A stretch of DNA of 64,000 nt from Lingula anatina (GCF_001039355.2 NW_019775607.1:84580-148579), one strand, 5' to 3'; positions 37,194 through 49,456 are shown, counted from the stretch's first letter. Notes: generated by a model from the sequence alone, not told the origin. Numbers and translations: made by a program.

Positions 37194-40100
37194 CTATTTC
37201 ATTGGACAAGTGCGCATGTGCTGACAAAGGACCAGCTTCCTGTTCCCACATTGCTGGAACATGAGGGTGTTTTTGTCCGAGTTGTTGTTGGGGTCTATAG
37301 GCTGTGGTGTACCTGTCCCCTGTCCCTTGTAGTGAAGGTTTACACATCGTCCTGGCACCGGATTGCCGCTGATGGGGATCACGTTGGTGTCTATCACGGT
37401 GGTAGGGCTGCTCCCAGTACACGCACCTGTTGAATTAATCATATTTTAAATTTCTCACGTAAACAAGATGTCATACACGTGTAGACAATTTAAATNTGTT
37501 GTTGGTGGAGGTGTTGTTGGAGGGGGTGTAGTTGGAGGAGGTGTTGTTGGAGGGGGTGTTGTTGGAGGGGGTGTTGTTGGTGGAGGTGTTGTTGGAGGGG
37601 GTGTAGTTGGAGGGGGTGTAGTTGGAGGTGGTGTAGTTGGAGGGGGTGTAGTTGGAGGGGGTGTTGTTTGTCCAGTGGGACCTGGAAAACAGCGCGCATT
37701 GATAAATGTTTTGTAATGTAATTATGTAAAGATGTCGAACTTTCAAGCCTGCTTCAAAATAACTTTGCTCTTGTAACACATTTGGCTTTTTTTTAGCAAT
37801 GCTTGAAAATCTGGCTCCATTAGACTTTGTATTGCAATCGCACACAACGGTCGTTCTCATACATTTGAACTTCAACTTGGATATATTGTTGTGTTTTTAT
37901 AATAGATTTGCCTCTTTTCGGTTATTGGCATTTTACCACGAGCTTTGTTTCTTTTTTAAATTAAGACAAAACATGTGATTCCATCACGTACTGGTATCTA
38001 TTTCAATACTAATTTGTGAAAAGTCACCTTCCTGAACAATGCACGTACACAATATAACCTTTAAAAACGCACGGTTATACTTACTACACAATTCCCAGTA
38101 CACGTTTTGGAGAAAACTGCAAAGGCATTGGGCACACTGGCAACTAGAACCAAGGCAGCCTAGGAAATATAAAAAATCAAATGTCACAAACAAAATTCAA
38201 CAGTATTTTTCTTTCTGTTTCCGGCAGCGAACACGTCATGGCCAACCACTGAATATGACTAACTCTTACCAGAGTACACATATACAAATGCTGCCCGTGA
38301 AGATGAGGTTGTTTCTGAGGTGATCGGAATGGACAGTGCTGGTCTGATTTATTGATGATAATGTGCCACAAAATAAGTTAAACCGAAAGTTATTGGTGTT
38401 TTATATGAGCATAGGTTGTATTGCTTTCTGAGTGCTTTGTTCTCTGTGCTGTAGTATGGGTCTCATCCTAACACAGGTTTGTTTACTTACTGCTTGACTG
38501 GCTACACGGTATAGATGCACCACCTAAAATGTAACATTAGAGTATCTGTACATTGTCTTCGTTTTTTTATAAATACGCACGGTATATGTATTTCTATGGC
38601 AAGCAAGACCCTCCATTCGCAGAGTGGTGTTCCGTACATCAAAGACATTTTTATCATTCTTGAAGCTTGCAGGTCCCAGTAAAATAAATAAATAAATAAA
38701 CTTAAGGCAGTTCCTTGGCTTAGTTGACTAGGATTTTCATGAGAGTGCTGCAACATTGTTCCTGATAGGGTAAAATGTGCGAATGTGACCATGTATCGTT
38801 GGTAATTGAGTTCTTAGCCTGGGAACCTGACTTATTTTTCATTTATTTATTATTTGTTTTTCTTTGTGAAACCGGGGCCAGACTAAATGATAGTAGGGCT
38901 AATTACTTAATAAACGTATTAACGTTATGTAATCGTATCGTCGCTGAAACTTACCACATTGACCCGTTCCCCATTCATTGGTCAGGAACGTCATACTGCA
39001 TGTTTTACAGCCTATATTAGATACATAAAAATCACAACTGAACAACATTTAGAAGGGAAAGTCCGGTTAAAATTGCAGCAAATTTAGGCTTCCAAATCCC
39101 ATGCGCAATTTAAATACATATCAATGCACAGTACACAATACGTCTTTTAAAACTATAAGAAACGCTCTTGTTCTAAACACATAGCGCAACACCTTTACTT
39201 CGAAATTGTGTCCGAGCACACGAAACAATACTTTTACTTCACATAATGTGTTTCACATACACATTTCTCCAAATTCACATAATTTGATTATAACATACGT
39301 CACACGTCTTATACCTGAGCCTGTGACAGGCGGAGGGGTGGTAGGCTGGGTGAAACACCCTGGGTCCCACCAATTGCATCCGCCGCTTGGGGGCGTTGTA
39401 TCAGGTGGTGGCGCTGCTGTTCCGCACATGGGCAGGAAGGAAAACGCCGCACATATCCCGGTCTGATCACGTCTGCGTCTGCGTCTGTTCCGAGAGTTGC
39501 AAGCAAAATCCCATGGTGGGCATTGGCTACCTCCAACTGAAGATATCGTGTTTGTTTTACAATTTTGTTTATTTTTATTTTTTTTTCGTTTTAGAGTGGG
39601 CTCAATCCGTTATAAAACCATAAGCAGTAAGTCAAGTGTGCATACATCGGTTCAGGCCAATTTACATTGGTTACCCTCAGTTTGAGGCTGAAGGTAATCT
39701 TGTTTTCCCGCCGTTTCTAAGACGACATGTGGTCATATTGACGATAAATCGTACACCATTTATTACTTAATGAATGGTTGAAGCGCGATGCATTCCCCAT
39801 GTAAAAATAGAGCGTCTCTTTCGTAAAAACAATTTACGCTTTCAGCAATAATAAATCTGTAAATCTTAAGAAAGAGAGAGTTAGAAAATGAAACTGTAAT
39901 TTGTTCCAGAAAGTGGTCTTTACCTGTATTACACTGAGGGTCCCAAGGGGGGCACGAACTGTCGGGAGGTGGAGGCTGGGTTATACCTGGGAATATTTAT
40001 GATATTTTTAAAAGAAGAAAAGAAGTCAAATCGCCATAAGCAATACATGCTGTCCTTCATGAGTCAAGAAAAAAATGCAAATTGTAAAATACACAAAGCT

Positions 40101-40729
40101 TACAAAAACAAAGAAAGAAAAGAAAAGAAATATCAAAAATTAATTCTTAACTCAATGACCATAGACTTAGACTAAGAAATAAATCGATAATATTAAACAG
40201 AAAATCTTTTCAGAAACGATATACAGTTTTATCAGTTGCACATTTGTTATTCATAAGTAAAAAACAATTAAAAGAATCAAACGATAATTTTTTTCAACAT
40301 ATAAAGTGGTCTTTACCCGTATTACACTGTGAGTCCCATGGCGGACATGATGTCACAGGCGGAGGTTGGGTTACCGCTGAGAATAATCACAAAATATATC
40401 ATTCATAATTAAATTCAGAAAAGGCAACGAAGTCCCCGCGATACTGACCAATACAAAATATGAAAATAGCATGTCTTTTATCATCGATTATTACTATACT
40501 ATAGAGCAGTTTTATATATGGGTTGGTAAAAGATGGAACACTGAGGAACCCCACAACTGCATAATATTGATATAATACTACAAATAAGAAAAAGCAGTAT
40601 TTTATCATACGTGCTGTACAACCAAGGAATTAAAACAATAACTAGAAAAGCAGTGTACAGACCGTTAGCACAGTTGTTGATGTGGTACTGTCTGCGTATG
40701 AGATCACACACACAGCTGGAACAAGCTGC

Positions 40730-40776
<47 letters not shown>

Positions 40777-40878
40777 CGCCACTAGTTGTACTACTCATGC
40801 TTCTACTACTAATGCTACATGTATTACTACTATTTGTAGTACTACTACTATTGCTACTACTACTACTACTACTACTAC

Positions 40879-40918
<40 letters not shown>

Positions 40919-43903
40919 GGTAATAATACCGCTACTACTTGTAATACTAATGCTTCTACTACTACTACTACTACATGTATTACAGCTATTACCATACTAC
41001 TACTACTACTACTACTGCTACTACTACTACTACTACTAATAATAATAATAATAAAAGCAAGAAGTATCAATTATCGTTGTCATCAAGTGTTCACGTGTTA
41101 CCATAACAGAAATTCATAAAACATACAATATTGCATCGTATTTTTTTATTATAAGATCAAAACGAACATGTGTCTGCAAACTTACATCCTCCGTCAACAG
41201 TGGCTTGTAGATGAGGTGGATATTCTCCGCCTACAACCAAGTTATAGATTACATATTACACTTGAAATGTTCATATATTGGTCATTTTTATCGCTGAGTA
41301 GTATTTGATAGTGATATGAAACACAGATGTGCCATATTTTGCGTTATTTCACGATAGATAGTGTAGTTAAGCAACGACAAAATGCAAAAGAAAAAAATTA
41401 GTAATACAACGAACATTGGGCTACAAGCCGTTATACTAGTATGTGTTCCAATTTTATTTAAGGCAAAGGCAGTGACAGAATGAACTGGAACACAAATAAA
41501 TGAAGGATAGAAATGACACACATGTCCCAAGCAAACACGCAAAGTTGAGACCACGAGGCTACCACATGGCTACGACGTCTTCATGCAGTAGTCCCGTGGT
41601 AGTCACGTGGTCTCATCCTGGCGTGTTTATGGCGACATGTACATTTAGAGTGATACCAACCACAGGCGTTGCTCCTCCATTTAGATATCAGGTAATTGCA
41701 GATACAGGAATTGCAGCCTGAAAGTAAATACATGCCTTATATATTTAACATTTTTACGTTTCCTTTCACTCATCCTTTTTTTTTTAATAATTACAAATTG
41801 TATTTATTGCGTTAACTCTATTTTAATTACATTCTGTATGAAATGAAATTTAAAATTAAATTAATAGAGCTCTGGTGTACCGGTGCTAGGAGCCGTGGTA
41901 GTTGTTGAGGGCGCTACTGTTGTTGGGGGCGGGGCACCAGTTGTTGGAGGGGGCGTGGCACCAGTTGCGGGAGGGGGCGTGGCACCGGGTGTTGAGCACA
42001 GCCATGGAGAAAACAAGCACCATGGGTTCATTATGGTACTACCGGGGGCTGAAAGTAGAATATATCAATATCAATATCAGTGTTTCGGAACTCGATGAGG
42101 GAGAGCCGTGGGCGTGGACCCACAATAAATTGGCGAAATTATACACAGGGGATCACCACCTGAAAAAAGGTAATGAAATTTTATGTACATTATTACGTGC
42201 TTCTTGACTGCAGAAAGTTAATTTTTAAAGATTAACATTGGGCCTGACACATGCATCGGACTTCGACAGTGGCGCCAATACACCCAGTATTTTCCAATTT
42301 CAGTTTCTTCTTACTTTCATGATTGAAACAAAATATTTCATTTCACTTACCTGGAGTTGAAACTGTTGGAGGTGGTCCTGTTGTCGGGGGCGGGGCTCCA
42401 GTTGAGGGAGGGGGCGTGGCACCAGTAGTAGGAGGGGGCGTGGCACCAGGTGTTGAGCACAGCCATGGCGAAAACAAGCACCATGGGCTCAATATGGTAC
42501 TGCCGTGAGCTGAAAGTAGAATATATCAATATCAATAACAATATCAGTGTTTCGGAACTCGGTAGGGGAGGAGCCGTGTACTTGGACAGACAATTTATTG
42601 GTGAAATTATACACAGGGGATTATAATTACCTCCTGGAAAAAAGGTGATAGAATTTTATGTACTTTATTACGTGCTTCTTGACTGCAGTACATAAAATTA
42701 AGTTTTAAAGAATAACATGGGGCCTGACACATGCATCGGATTTCGACAGTGGTTCCAGTACACCCAGTATTTTCCAGTTCCAATTTCAACTTACTTTCAT
42801 GAATGAAACCCAAGTCTTTCTTTTATTTTTAAAGATTTAAACTGCACAAACTGTGATAAAGCATGTAGCTCCTGTACATTTCATACATTAAAGTCGTCTC
42901 TATGTATACATGTGCTTTCACAGGATACCTACTACTAGTAACTGCTGTGGAAAAATGGTTCTTTTTTTTGTGAAGTGAATCTGTATTATAAACACACAAT
43001 GAAAAAGTAAGCTTCATGTAGAAGCATTACCTGGAGTTGTAACTGTTGGAGGTGGTCCTGTTGTTGGGGGCGTGACACCAGTTGTGGGAGGGGGCGTGGC
43101 ACCAGGTGTTGAGCACAGCCATGGGGAAAACCAGCACCATGGGCTCAATATGGTACTGCCGTGAGCTGAAAGTTAAATATACCAATATCAGTGTTTCTCT
43201 GGAACCATTGTTATTAAATATGTCATACTATTCGCCGATACCAGTATTGAAATGTGGCGTCCTTTAAATGATATGGGCAAAGAGTCTGTGTCCACGTGGT
43301 TGACAGGTACATATCTTTCTATCCTATGTTCAGAATACATCGAACTTAAAGATCTACTGAAAAAATAAGGAGGACACATGCTTAACATCGTTTTCACAGC
43401 GTTTCAAACCGTGGACAACCAACAAGCAAGCATTCAAAATATCAATAATTTTAAGGATTATAAAAAACATACGTGCCGCTGTAGTTGGTTGGGGAGTAGT
43501 AACCGGTGGTTGAACGGACGCTGTTGGGGGGCAAATAAGGAACCCTGCCCAGCCCCAGCAGTTAGGGTCGTCGGTGGGACCTGGAATAAAAATATAACTG
43601 AAGGCAAGAAGAATAAGGTAAAACGGCTAAGTCAATATAACGAGGTTATTAGATCAAAATATTTAATATGATAATTACTTGATACAAATGTGTTAAAATG
43701 AAATATAGTAGATGTAACCAATAAGATTGATTAATAGAGAAAATATTCTTTGAAAATAGAAAATTTCGCTCAAGGTAGGACATGTTGCTATGATACTCAG
43801 TACTAATGGAAGAATTTAATAACATGAAGCAGTGGATTTTGAAGAAAGAACTTTCAGTTAGTTGGAAAAAATCCGATAGTATCTTCCATGCTTATTGTTT
43901 GAA

Positions 43904-43936
<33 letters not shown>

Positions 43937-45475
43937 CACGCGCGTTGTTCAGGTTCTCACATACAGTACCTTGGGTTGGAGGTGGAGGTGGTGTAGATTG
44001 TGACTGACACATCCATGGGATTATAGCACATAGGGAATCAACTGTAGAGGGCGCCCCGGTCGGTGGCACCCATGGCGTTGGAGACGGCGTGATTGCTGAA
44101 ATAAGAATTTGATATATACTTACCCAACTGCAATCGGAATAAACTACTGTATTTAACTTATCGGTATTTGTTGATATTGTTTGTAGACAGGGTGTTTTAT
44201 TTTTTATCTCATTATCCATTTCATCTAGCAAATTTAATTTGGGAATGTTGCTATGATACAACAAATAACATACATAATGTTTCACAAAAAAAAAAAAAAA
44301 AAAAAAAACACCTGTCGTTGGTTTCTAAAAGTGTAAGCCTTGGTTTTGCATAACACTACTTTTCAACAAATATATGATGGCCTATCATCAAGATACTAAA
44401 CAAACACTACCTGAATCACTGCAGCATTCTAGGAAGGACGTTCTACAGTTTCCAGAGAGTGTTGAGGCCCTGGCTACACAGCTTCTGACAGCGGGCACCG
44501 CTCCCATGGCGCAGCAGCTACAGCACGTCAGGAACTCAGTCCTGCACACGCCAGCGAGGGTGGCGGCACGCTGAGAACACGTTCTGCCGGTAACTACACG
44601 TTGACCCATAACACAACAGGCTCTCGGAGCTAGGGAATGAAAAGTAGATTTGTTTTTTTTTCAAAATAGGTTTGATAATGTGGTACGTACAGGTATCCTA
44701 TAAAATGAAAATATAATTGGAATATATCTTAAATGAAGATATTTTATAAGTTGGGGTATGAGCCGCGGCAGTCATGACGAAAAATGCATTAAACACTCTT
44801 GTTTGGGGAAGCGCAACCTTTGAAAGTATAACAATTTAAATTTAAAAAAGGACCTTATTTTGTTGGATTACAAAACACGTCGCTCCCGAAGCGTGTTAGT
44901 CTTCCCTACCTATGTTTGTTGGTGGAGGGGCAGTACTTTGAGCGAGACACGTCCACGGGTACTGTTGGCATATATGGGGGGACGGTGTGGCACTTGCCGC
45001 TGGCGGCGTAGTTCCAGTGCACATCCACGGGTTTTGCTGACAATAACTCGGTGGCGGCGGAGGCGCTCCCGTAGATGGAGGCGGAGTCACGTTTGGTCGC
45101 GTTGGTGGTGGATTGGTACCGAGACATAACCAAGGGAATGTCTGACATGCCCCGCTAGATGTCGGTGCCTGTCCTGTCGGTGGCGCCGAGGAGGACGCAG
45201 GTGAGTCGGGTGAGGCGACTATCCAGGATGGCAAGTCGTTGATGTTGGGACCAGGGTTACTGCATGAGGAACTGCCTCCTACGGCACACGGCGACTGAAC
45301 GTCCGGGGGCTGCTGCTCCCCGCCCGCCTTGAAGAAGAAAGTGTCCGTGTCACCCGCTGCGTTTGAAGGCCCCGCTGCCTGGTTTGTTTCGTAAAACCAT
45401 GGCTGGAAGTTGTTCTGATTAGCATGTGCGACGTCGGTAATTAATATCACAGCAATTAGCATTCCCACTAAAGCC
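37194..45475 (-). CDS. Mosaic gene B: secreted Cys/Pro/Thr-rich protein with two anaphylatoxin-like domains
   Basis: Tandem paralogue of mosaic gene A. Exons in transcript order: 45475-44910, 44629-44411, 44095-43970, 43580-43473, 43165-43031, 42509-42351, 42048-41881, 41717-41661, 41230-41186, 40725-40663, 40376-40317, 39986-39924, 39536-39315, 39011-38955, 38523-38491, 38159-38085, 37681-37497 (cut by the N at 37496) and 37426-37194. Internal borders are phase 1. The first known ATG is 45462 (MLIAVILITDVAHA signal peptide), probably preceded by residues from an upstream exon. Then come three C-x6-C loops (CQTFPWLC, CQQNPWMC, CQQYPWTC), two ANATO-like domains, more loops in Pro/Thr linkers (CAIIPWMC, CWFSPWLC, CLFSPWLC, CPPWDSQC, CNWWDPGC), Cys modules (CNSCICNYLISKW; CSSCVCDLIRRQY; CQCAQCLC), the PPPTT stalk and the lectin-like C-terminus. 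More than 850 aa; the first half of the lectin domain is missing at the gap. Confidence 0.85.
37496..37496. other. Single N marking a collapsed gap
   Basis: Sits inside the PPPTT-coding array of mosaic gene B. In gene A the stalk is followed in the same exon by the first half of the lectin domain, then a 108-nt exon. Here the next bases are unrelated and the next exon is the last one, so real sequence is missing at this base. Confidence 0.85.
37497..37670. repeat. 15-bp minisatellite coding (PPPTT)n
   Basis: About eleven GGAGGGGGTGTAGTT-like units, homologous to the array at 21895-22139. Its left end is lost at the N. Confidence 0.9.
39315..39536 (-). other. Exon with three Trp/aromatic Cys loops and a hexa-arginine site
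   Basis: 222 nt, phase 1-1. It encodes CPPWDFAC, then SRNRRRRRRDQTG, then CAAFSFLPMC, a Pro/Thr linker, and CNWWDPGC. The basic run would suit cleavage by a furin-type convertase in the secretory route. The underlying DNA is a short (AGACGC)n, so the run may simply be a repeat expansion. Confidence 0.85.
40731..41051. repeat. Compound (ATA)n / (CTA)n microsatellite cluster
   Basis: About 320 bp of alternating ATA and CTA blocks in an intron of mosaic gene B, immediately upstream (in transcript sense) of the exon 40725-40663, whose acceptor lies at its edge. Poly-Asn, Thr, Ile and Leu frames here are shadows. Confidence 0.95.
41881..43165 (-). repeat. Three tandem exon-intron duplication units in mosaic gene B
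   Basis: Exons 42048-41881, 42509-42351 and 43165-43031 encode near-identical text (CLFSPWLCSTPGATPPP or CWFSPWLCSTPGATPPP). The intron between the first two units is also duplicated: 42050-42345 matches 42511-42830 with shared words such as GGGCCTGACACATGCATCGGA and TTACGTGCTTCTTGACTGCAG. The unit is about 460 bp. The third unit keeps only the exon and its edge. Confidence 0.88.
44288..44309. repeat. Poly(A) run
   Basis: 22 or so A bases in an intron of mosaic gene B. Confidence 0.9.
44411..44629 (-). other. Exon with two anaphylatoxin-like (ANATO) domains
   Basis: 219 nt, phase 1-1, second known exon of mosaic gene B. Domain 1 runs from CCVMGQRVVTGRTC to GVCRTEFLTCC; domain 2 from CCAMGAVPAVRSC to GNCRTSFLECC. 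Each has CC-x(10-11)-C-x10-C-x6-CC with F and L at positions 4 and 5 before the final CC, the pattern of C3a/C5a and fibulin ANATO repeats. In complement the domain is a released inflammatory peptide; in fibulins it is structural. No matching exon was seen in mosaic gene A. Confidence 0.82.
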
Positions 45476-46213
45476 CTGGAAAACATTGATAAAATAGAAC
45501 ATAGGAGGTGATAAATCATTTTTGTTTGTTTATCTGTTTCTTTGTTAGTTTGTTGTAATATATAAACAAAAAGACACGTTGTGCATGGTTTGGTATTTAT
45601 TTGGTATATATGGTTTTATTTCTCATGGTTTGGTATAAATGTATTATAATAAAAAATTAGACAAAAATTAGCCTGAGCGCTGCATGTTGTGGCATTGGAT
45701 GTTTTCACGACTGGATTACGTTATACGAGAGCTGTCACGGTTCTACACAAGAATGTCAAACATTAGTTTAATATTGGAGGAGATACTGTCAGCTAATGGT
45801 ACATTGCATTTAATCCAGGCGGATATGCTGTAGTTATGTTCCTTTATATTATTTATTTATATACTTGTTTATATATCTATAAATGCACATATTTTCCACA
45901 AGGTACTTTTCTGTAAAAGAACTAATAGATCTCAATGGCCTTATGTTGAATAGCCTATACTATACTAAATGCCAGTGTACCTTGCTAAAATAAAACTTTG
46001 ATTGATGCTAGTTAAAAGCTTTTAAATTGACTTGGGTGAATTATTCTTTCTAATAAATGAATGTAATCAACTTACATTAGATAACTACAAGTATTGGGTT
46101 ATCTTAACACATAGCCAGGAGCTGTACCGAGGTAAAAGAAAAATTGCTTTCACTATAAAATTCATAGATATTCGTCTGGCTATTCACCAGCTGTGCACGC
46201 TAATGTACTGTGG

Positions 46214-46253
<40 letters not shown>

Positions 46254-46898
46254 NNNNNNNNNNNNNNNNNNNNNNNNNNNNNNNNNNNNNNNNNNNNNNN
46301 NNNNNNNNNNNNNNNNNNNNNNNNNNNNNNNNNNNNNNNNNNNNNNNNNNNNNNNNNNNNNNNNNNNNNNNNNNNNNNNNNNNNNNNNNNNNNNNNNNNN
46401 NNNNNNNNNNNNNNNNNNNNNNNNNNNNNNNNNNNNNNNNNNNNNNNNNNNNNNNNNNNNNNNNNNNNNNNNNNNNNNNNNNNNNNNNNNNNNNNNNNNN
46501 NNNNNNNNNNNNNNNNNNNNNNNNNNNNNNNNNNNNNNNNNNNNNNNNNNNNNNNNNNNNNNNNNNNNNNNNNNNNNNNNNNNNNNNNNNNNNNNNNNNN
46601 NNNNNNNNNNNNNNNNNNNNNNNNNNNNNNNNNNNNNNNNNNNNNNNNNNNNNNNNNNNNNNNNNNNNNNNNNNNNNNNNNNNNNNNNNNNNNNNNNNNN
46701 NNNNNNNNNNNNNNNNNNNNNNNNNNNNNNNNNNNNNNNNNNNNNNNNNNNNNNNNNNNNNNNNNNNNNNNNNNNNNNNNNNNNNNNNNNNNNNNNNNNN
46801 NNNNNNNNNNNNNNNNNNNNNNNNNNNNNNNNNNNNNNNNNNNNNNNNNNNNNNNNNNNNNNNNNNNNNNNNNNNNNNNNNNNNNNNNNNNNNNNNNN
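46254..46898. other. Assembly gap (645 Ns)
   Basis: N run after a 40-base poly(T), upstream of the first known exon of mosaic gene B; a 5' exon could be hidden here. Confidence 0.99.
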
Positions 46899-49314
46899 GC
46901 ACAAAATGACGTCATTACCAAGCCGGTAGAGCGTAGTCCTAAGTTATAACAACATAAGCTATTGTTGTCTTGACAACGTATGGTAAGACTGCTCAAACTC
47001 CATGTACAAATATCTCACTGTAAGGAAGACACCATTAAAGCATATGACCTCCCCTTATAAATGACATTCCGAGCCTTTCTTTGCTTTCAGAGAGTGCTGT
47101 GTACGTAGTTCGCTTGTGATATAATTAGAGTTTATTTTGATTATATTTCACGTTTGAAAAATTAATCTACTCAGAATACCTAATAATAATGATACAATGA
47201 ATATAGTACGTATTAATGTATTTTTCTAACACGAACAGATGTAATTAAGATTCAGTATATTTCAAAGACACATGGACCACTTCCTTCCATAATTGTTATT
47301 TTCTTCAATTCAGAATAAATCCACGAGAAAAAATGTCGGTCATCGCTCTCTTTTCATAAGAAAGCCTCCATTGTAATGTAAATGAGCAACTACCTAACTA
47401 TCTTTGAATTACGAAGAATAAAGAATTTTATATAATTAAGAGCTCTAAGGCTAACTTAGGTTAGCGGTTCTATTGCACAATCGGAGGGAAAATATTGCGG
47501 TTCAGCACCACCAGAAAACTGCGCTGATAACTGATGAGATATATACTGATGAAATTGTTTACATTAAACTGGCCTCATACATGTACATAGACGTGTTTTA
47601 ACAATTTCAACCAATTTTTAGCTGACCCTACCGGGACTCTGACTCTCAGGTCATCAAGTCATGCGAAAGTCCTCCAAAGTTACTATGGTAAGAGTAGACA
47701 AGCATTCCTCATGCATTTAGACTAATTGGCCAATTTAAACCTACTTCACATTTTGAAATATTTAAACGTTGGGAAAAACTCACATTGATATAGCTGTTGA
47801 TGGCCTGCGGTAATAATAATACGATGTATATGTATCACGGTCTATAAACGCCTTTTAACGGCACTTAAACTGCGTCTTTATAGTTTACCAATTACATGGT
47901 AAAGGATGTACTCCTACAGTTAAAGTTGAGGAGTGACTGAATGCGCGGTCTTCACGTACCTGTACTTTAATACTCAACCCTCCAACGACTCGTGGAATCT
48001 GACAGCTCTGCAAATATTTTCCTTAAAACGCCGAGCATGAAAATGGAGGTTAAAGCAGTTGCAGTAGTCTCAATCATTTACCTCCAATAACTACAAAGTG
48101 AAGAAAAATGCCTTATTTTTAGCACACAACACGGCTGATGATACCACCCCCTCCCCCTGAAATGATGGTGTCGCCTCAGATAAAGCTTTCACCGATATTT
48201 CTCTGGCTAAGTCTGTGCATGTTTATGACCTGTGAAGAATTTGACACATGACTGACGTCATTTACGCAGACAGCGTCGTTAATGTTTCACTTTGCGTTCA
48301 ACCATGACATAAATCAATCCACAAATGGGAATCCTAACCTTAAATGCTTGCAAAACAATTGTCCAGTCTAACGTGTCCTTATTGCAGAATAATAGATATG
48401 GTATTTGAGGACAAATGAAAAACTTTTGTTCAAAATATCAAAAGGTCCGATATGTTAGAATTATGTTGGTTAAAGTCGACTATTCACTTTTTCTAATTTA
48501 CATGTGCCTATTTTCTTTTTAAATATATATTACACAGGTGTACAGATGTGTTTTTTCTCCTGTTTAAGATAATAATACGACTCCTACCTGTTAACTAAAA
48601 AAAAAGGCGCATTTGCGACGAAGGAAGACGTCCACTCATCACATTAATTTCACAAGGTGTTTTCTTTTTTATTTTCTATTTCTGTACAGTGGTGTTACTG
48701 GCATCTTTAAAATCGTTTTAGACTGGGAAAACCTGTTAATTATCTCTTAAATGGGCATTTTAAATACCCACACAGACACGCGTGCACATTGACACACAAA
48801 CATGCCCACACACACGCGAACCACACATGTGTGCACGTGCACTGGCGCTGAATTTTAGCCTTCGAAATGAGACAGTTTTGTTATATATTTGCTCTTTGTG
48901 ACTTAAAACATCCTATACTTACGATACTCTCTTCGCTTTACAATTAATCAAAGGTTTTTAAAACTGATCCTCGAAATCACTTTGATGGAATCGCAATGGT
49001 GAAATGGGTTTCTCTTTTAGTGACGAAATAATTTTTTCTGACAATAAACAGTTATAAATGATTCACTGCTTTTTATGTGGAGGACGCAGAAAGGAGAGAG
49101 AGACATTGGACACAAACAATGTCAGACCGAGAAAGGCCAATCACCATGCAGACATACAGCCAGAGGCGAGCACATAAAAACATAGAAGCAGAGATGAAGT
49201 AAACAGAAATTATCAACGATCTTATCACCATCCGTAAAAATTGATGATTGTTTGAACAGTGTTACGGAAACAGAAACACCAAGACAGACAATAATTTTTT
49301 ATATATATACTCAC

Positions 49315-49456
49315 ATTTTAGTGGGGTTCTCCCGTACGGATCCACCCATTCAGTTATCCCCGGCGACGAAAACAATAGTGGTGCGTATCCTCCACGGACT
49401 TGTAGGGTTAACTGTGGCGGGCCATGCGCGTCTTTTGATTGCTCTTGTCTTGGCAT
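49315..49456 (-). promoter_or_regulatory. Candidate 5' exon of mosaic gene B
   Basis: A strong donor AAAAT/GTGAGTATAT ends at 49315. Joined to the exon starting G-GCT-TTA at 45475, the last bases make AT/G, so an ATG would be formed across the splice, giving MALVGMLIAVILITDVAHA, a standard signal peptide. The exon also has an open frame from ATG 49456, which would instead add about 46 residues before it. Start of the exon is unknown. Support is only the donor, the phase and the plausible product. Confidence 0.35.

Noticed and set aside
40611..41119. Frames of poly-Ile, poly-Asn, poly-Thr and poly-Tyr
   Set aside because: Trinucleotide microsatellites in an intron.
46032..46996. Frames of 230 to 300 codons on both strands
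   Set aside because: Poly(T) followed by 645 Ns.
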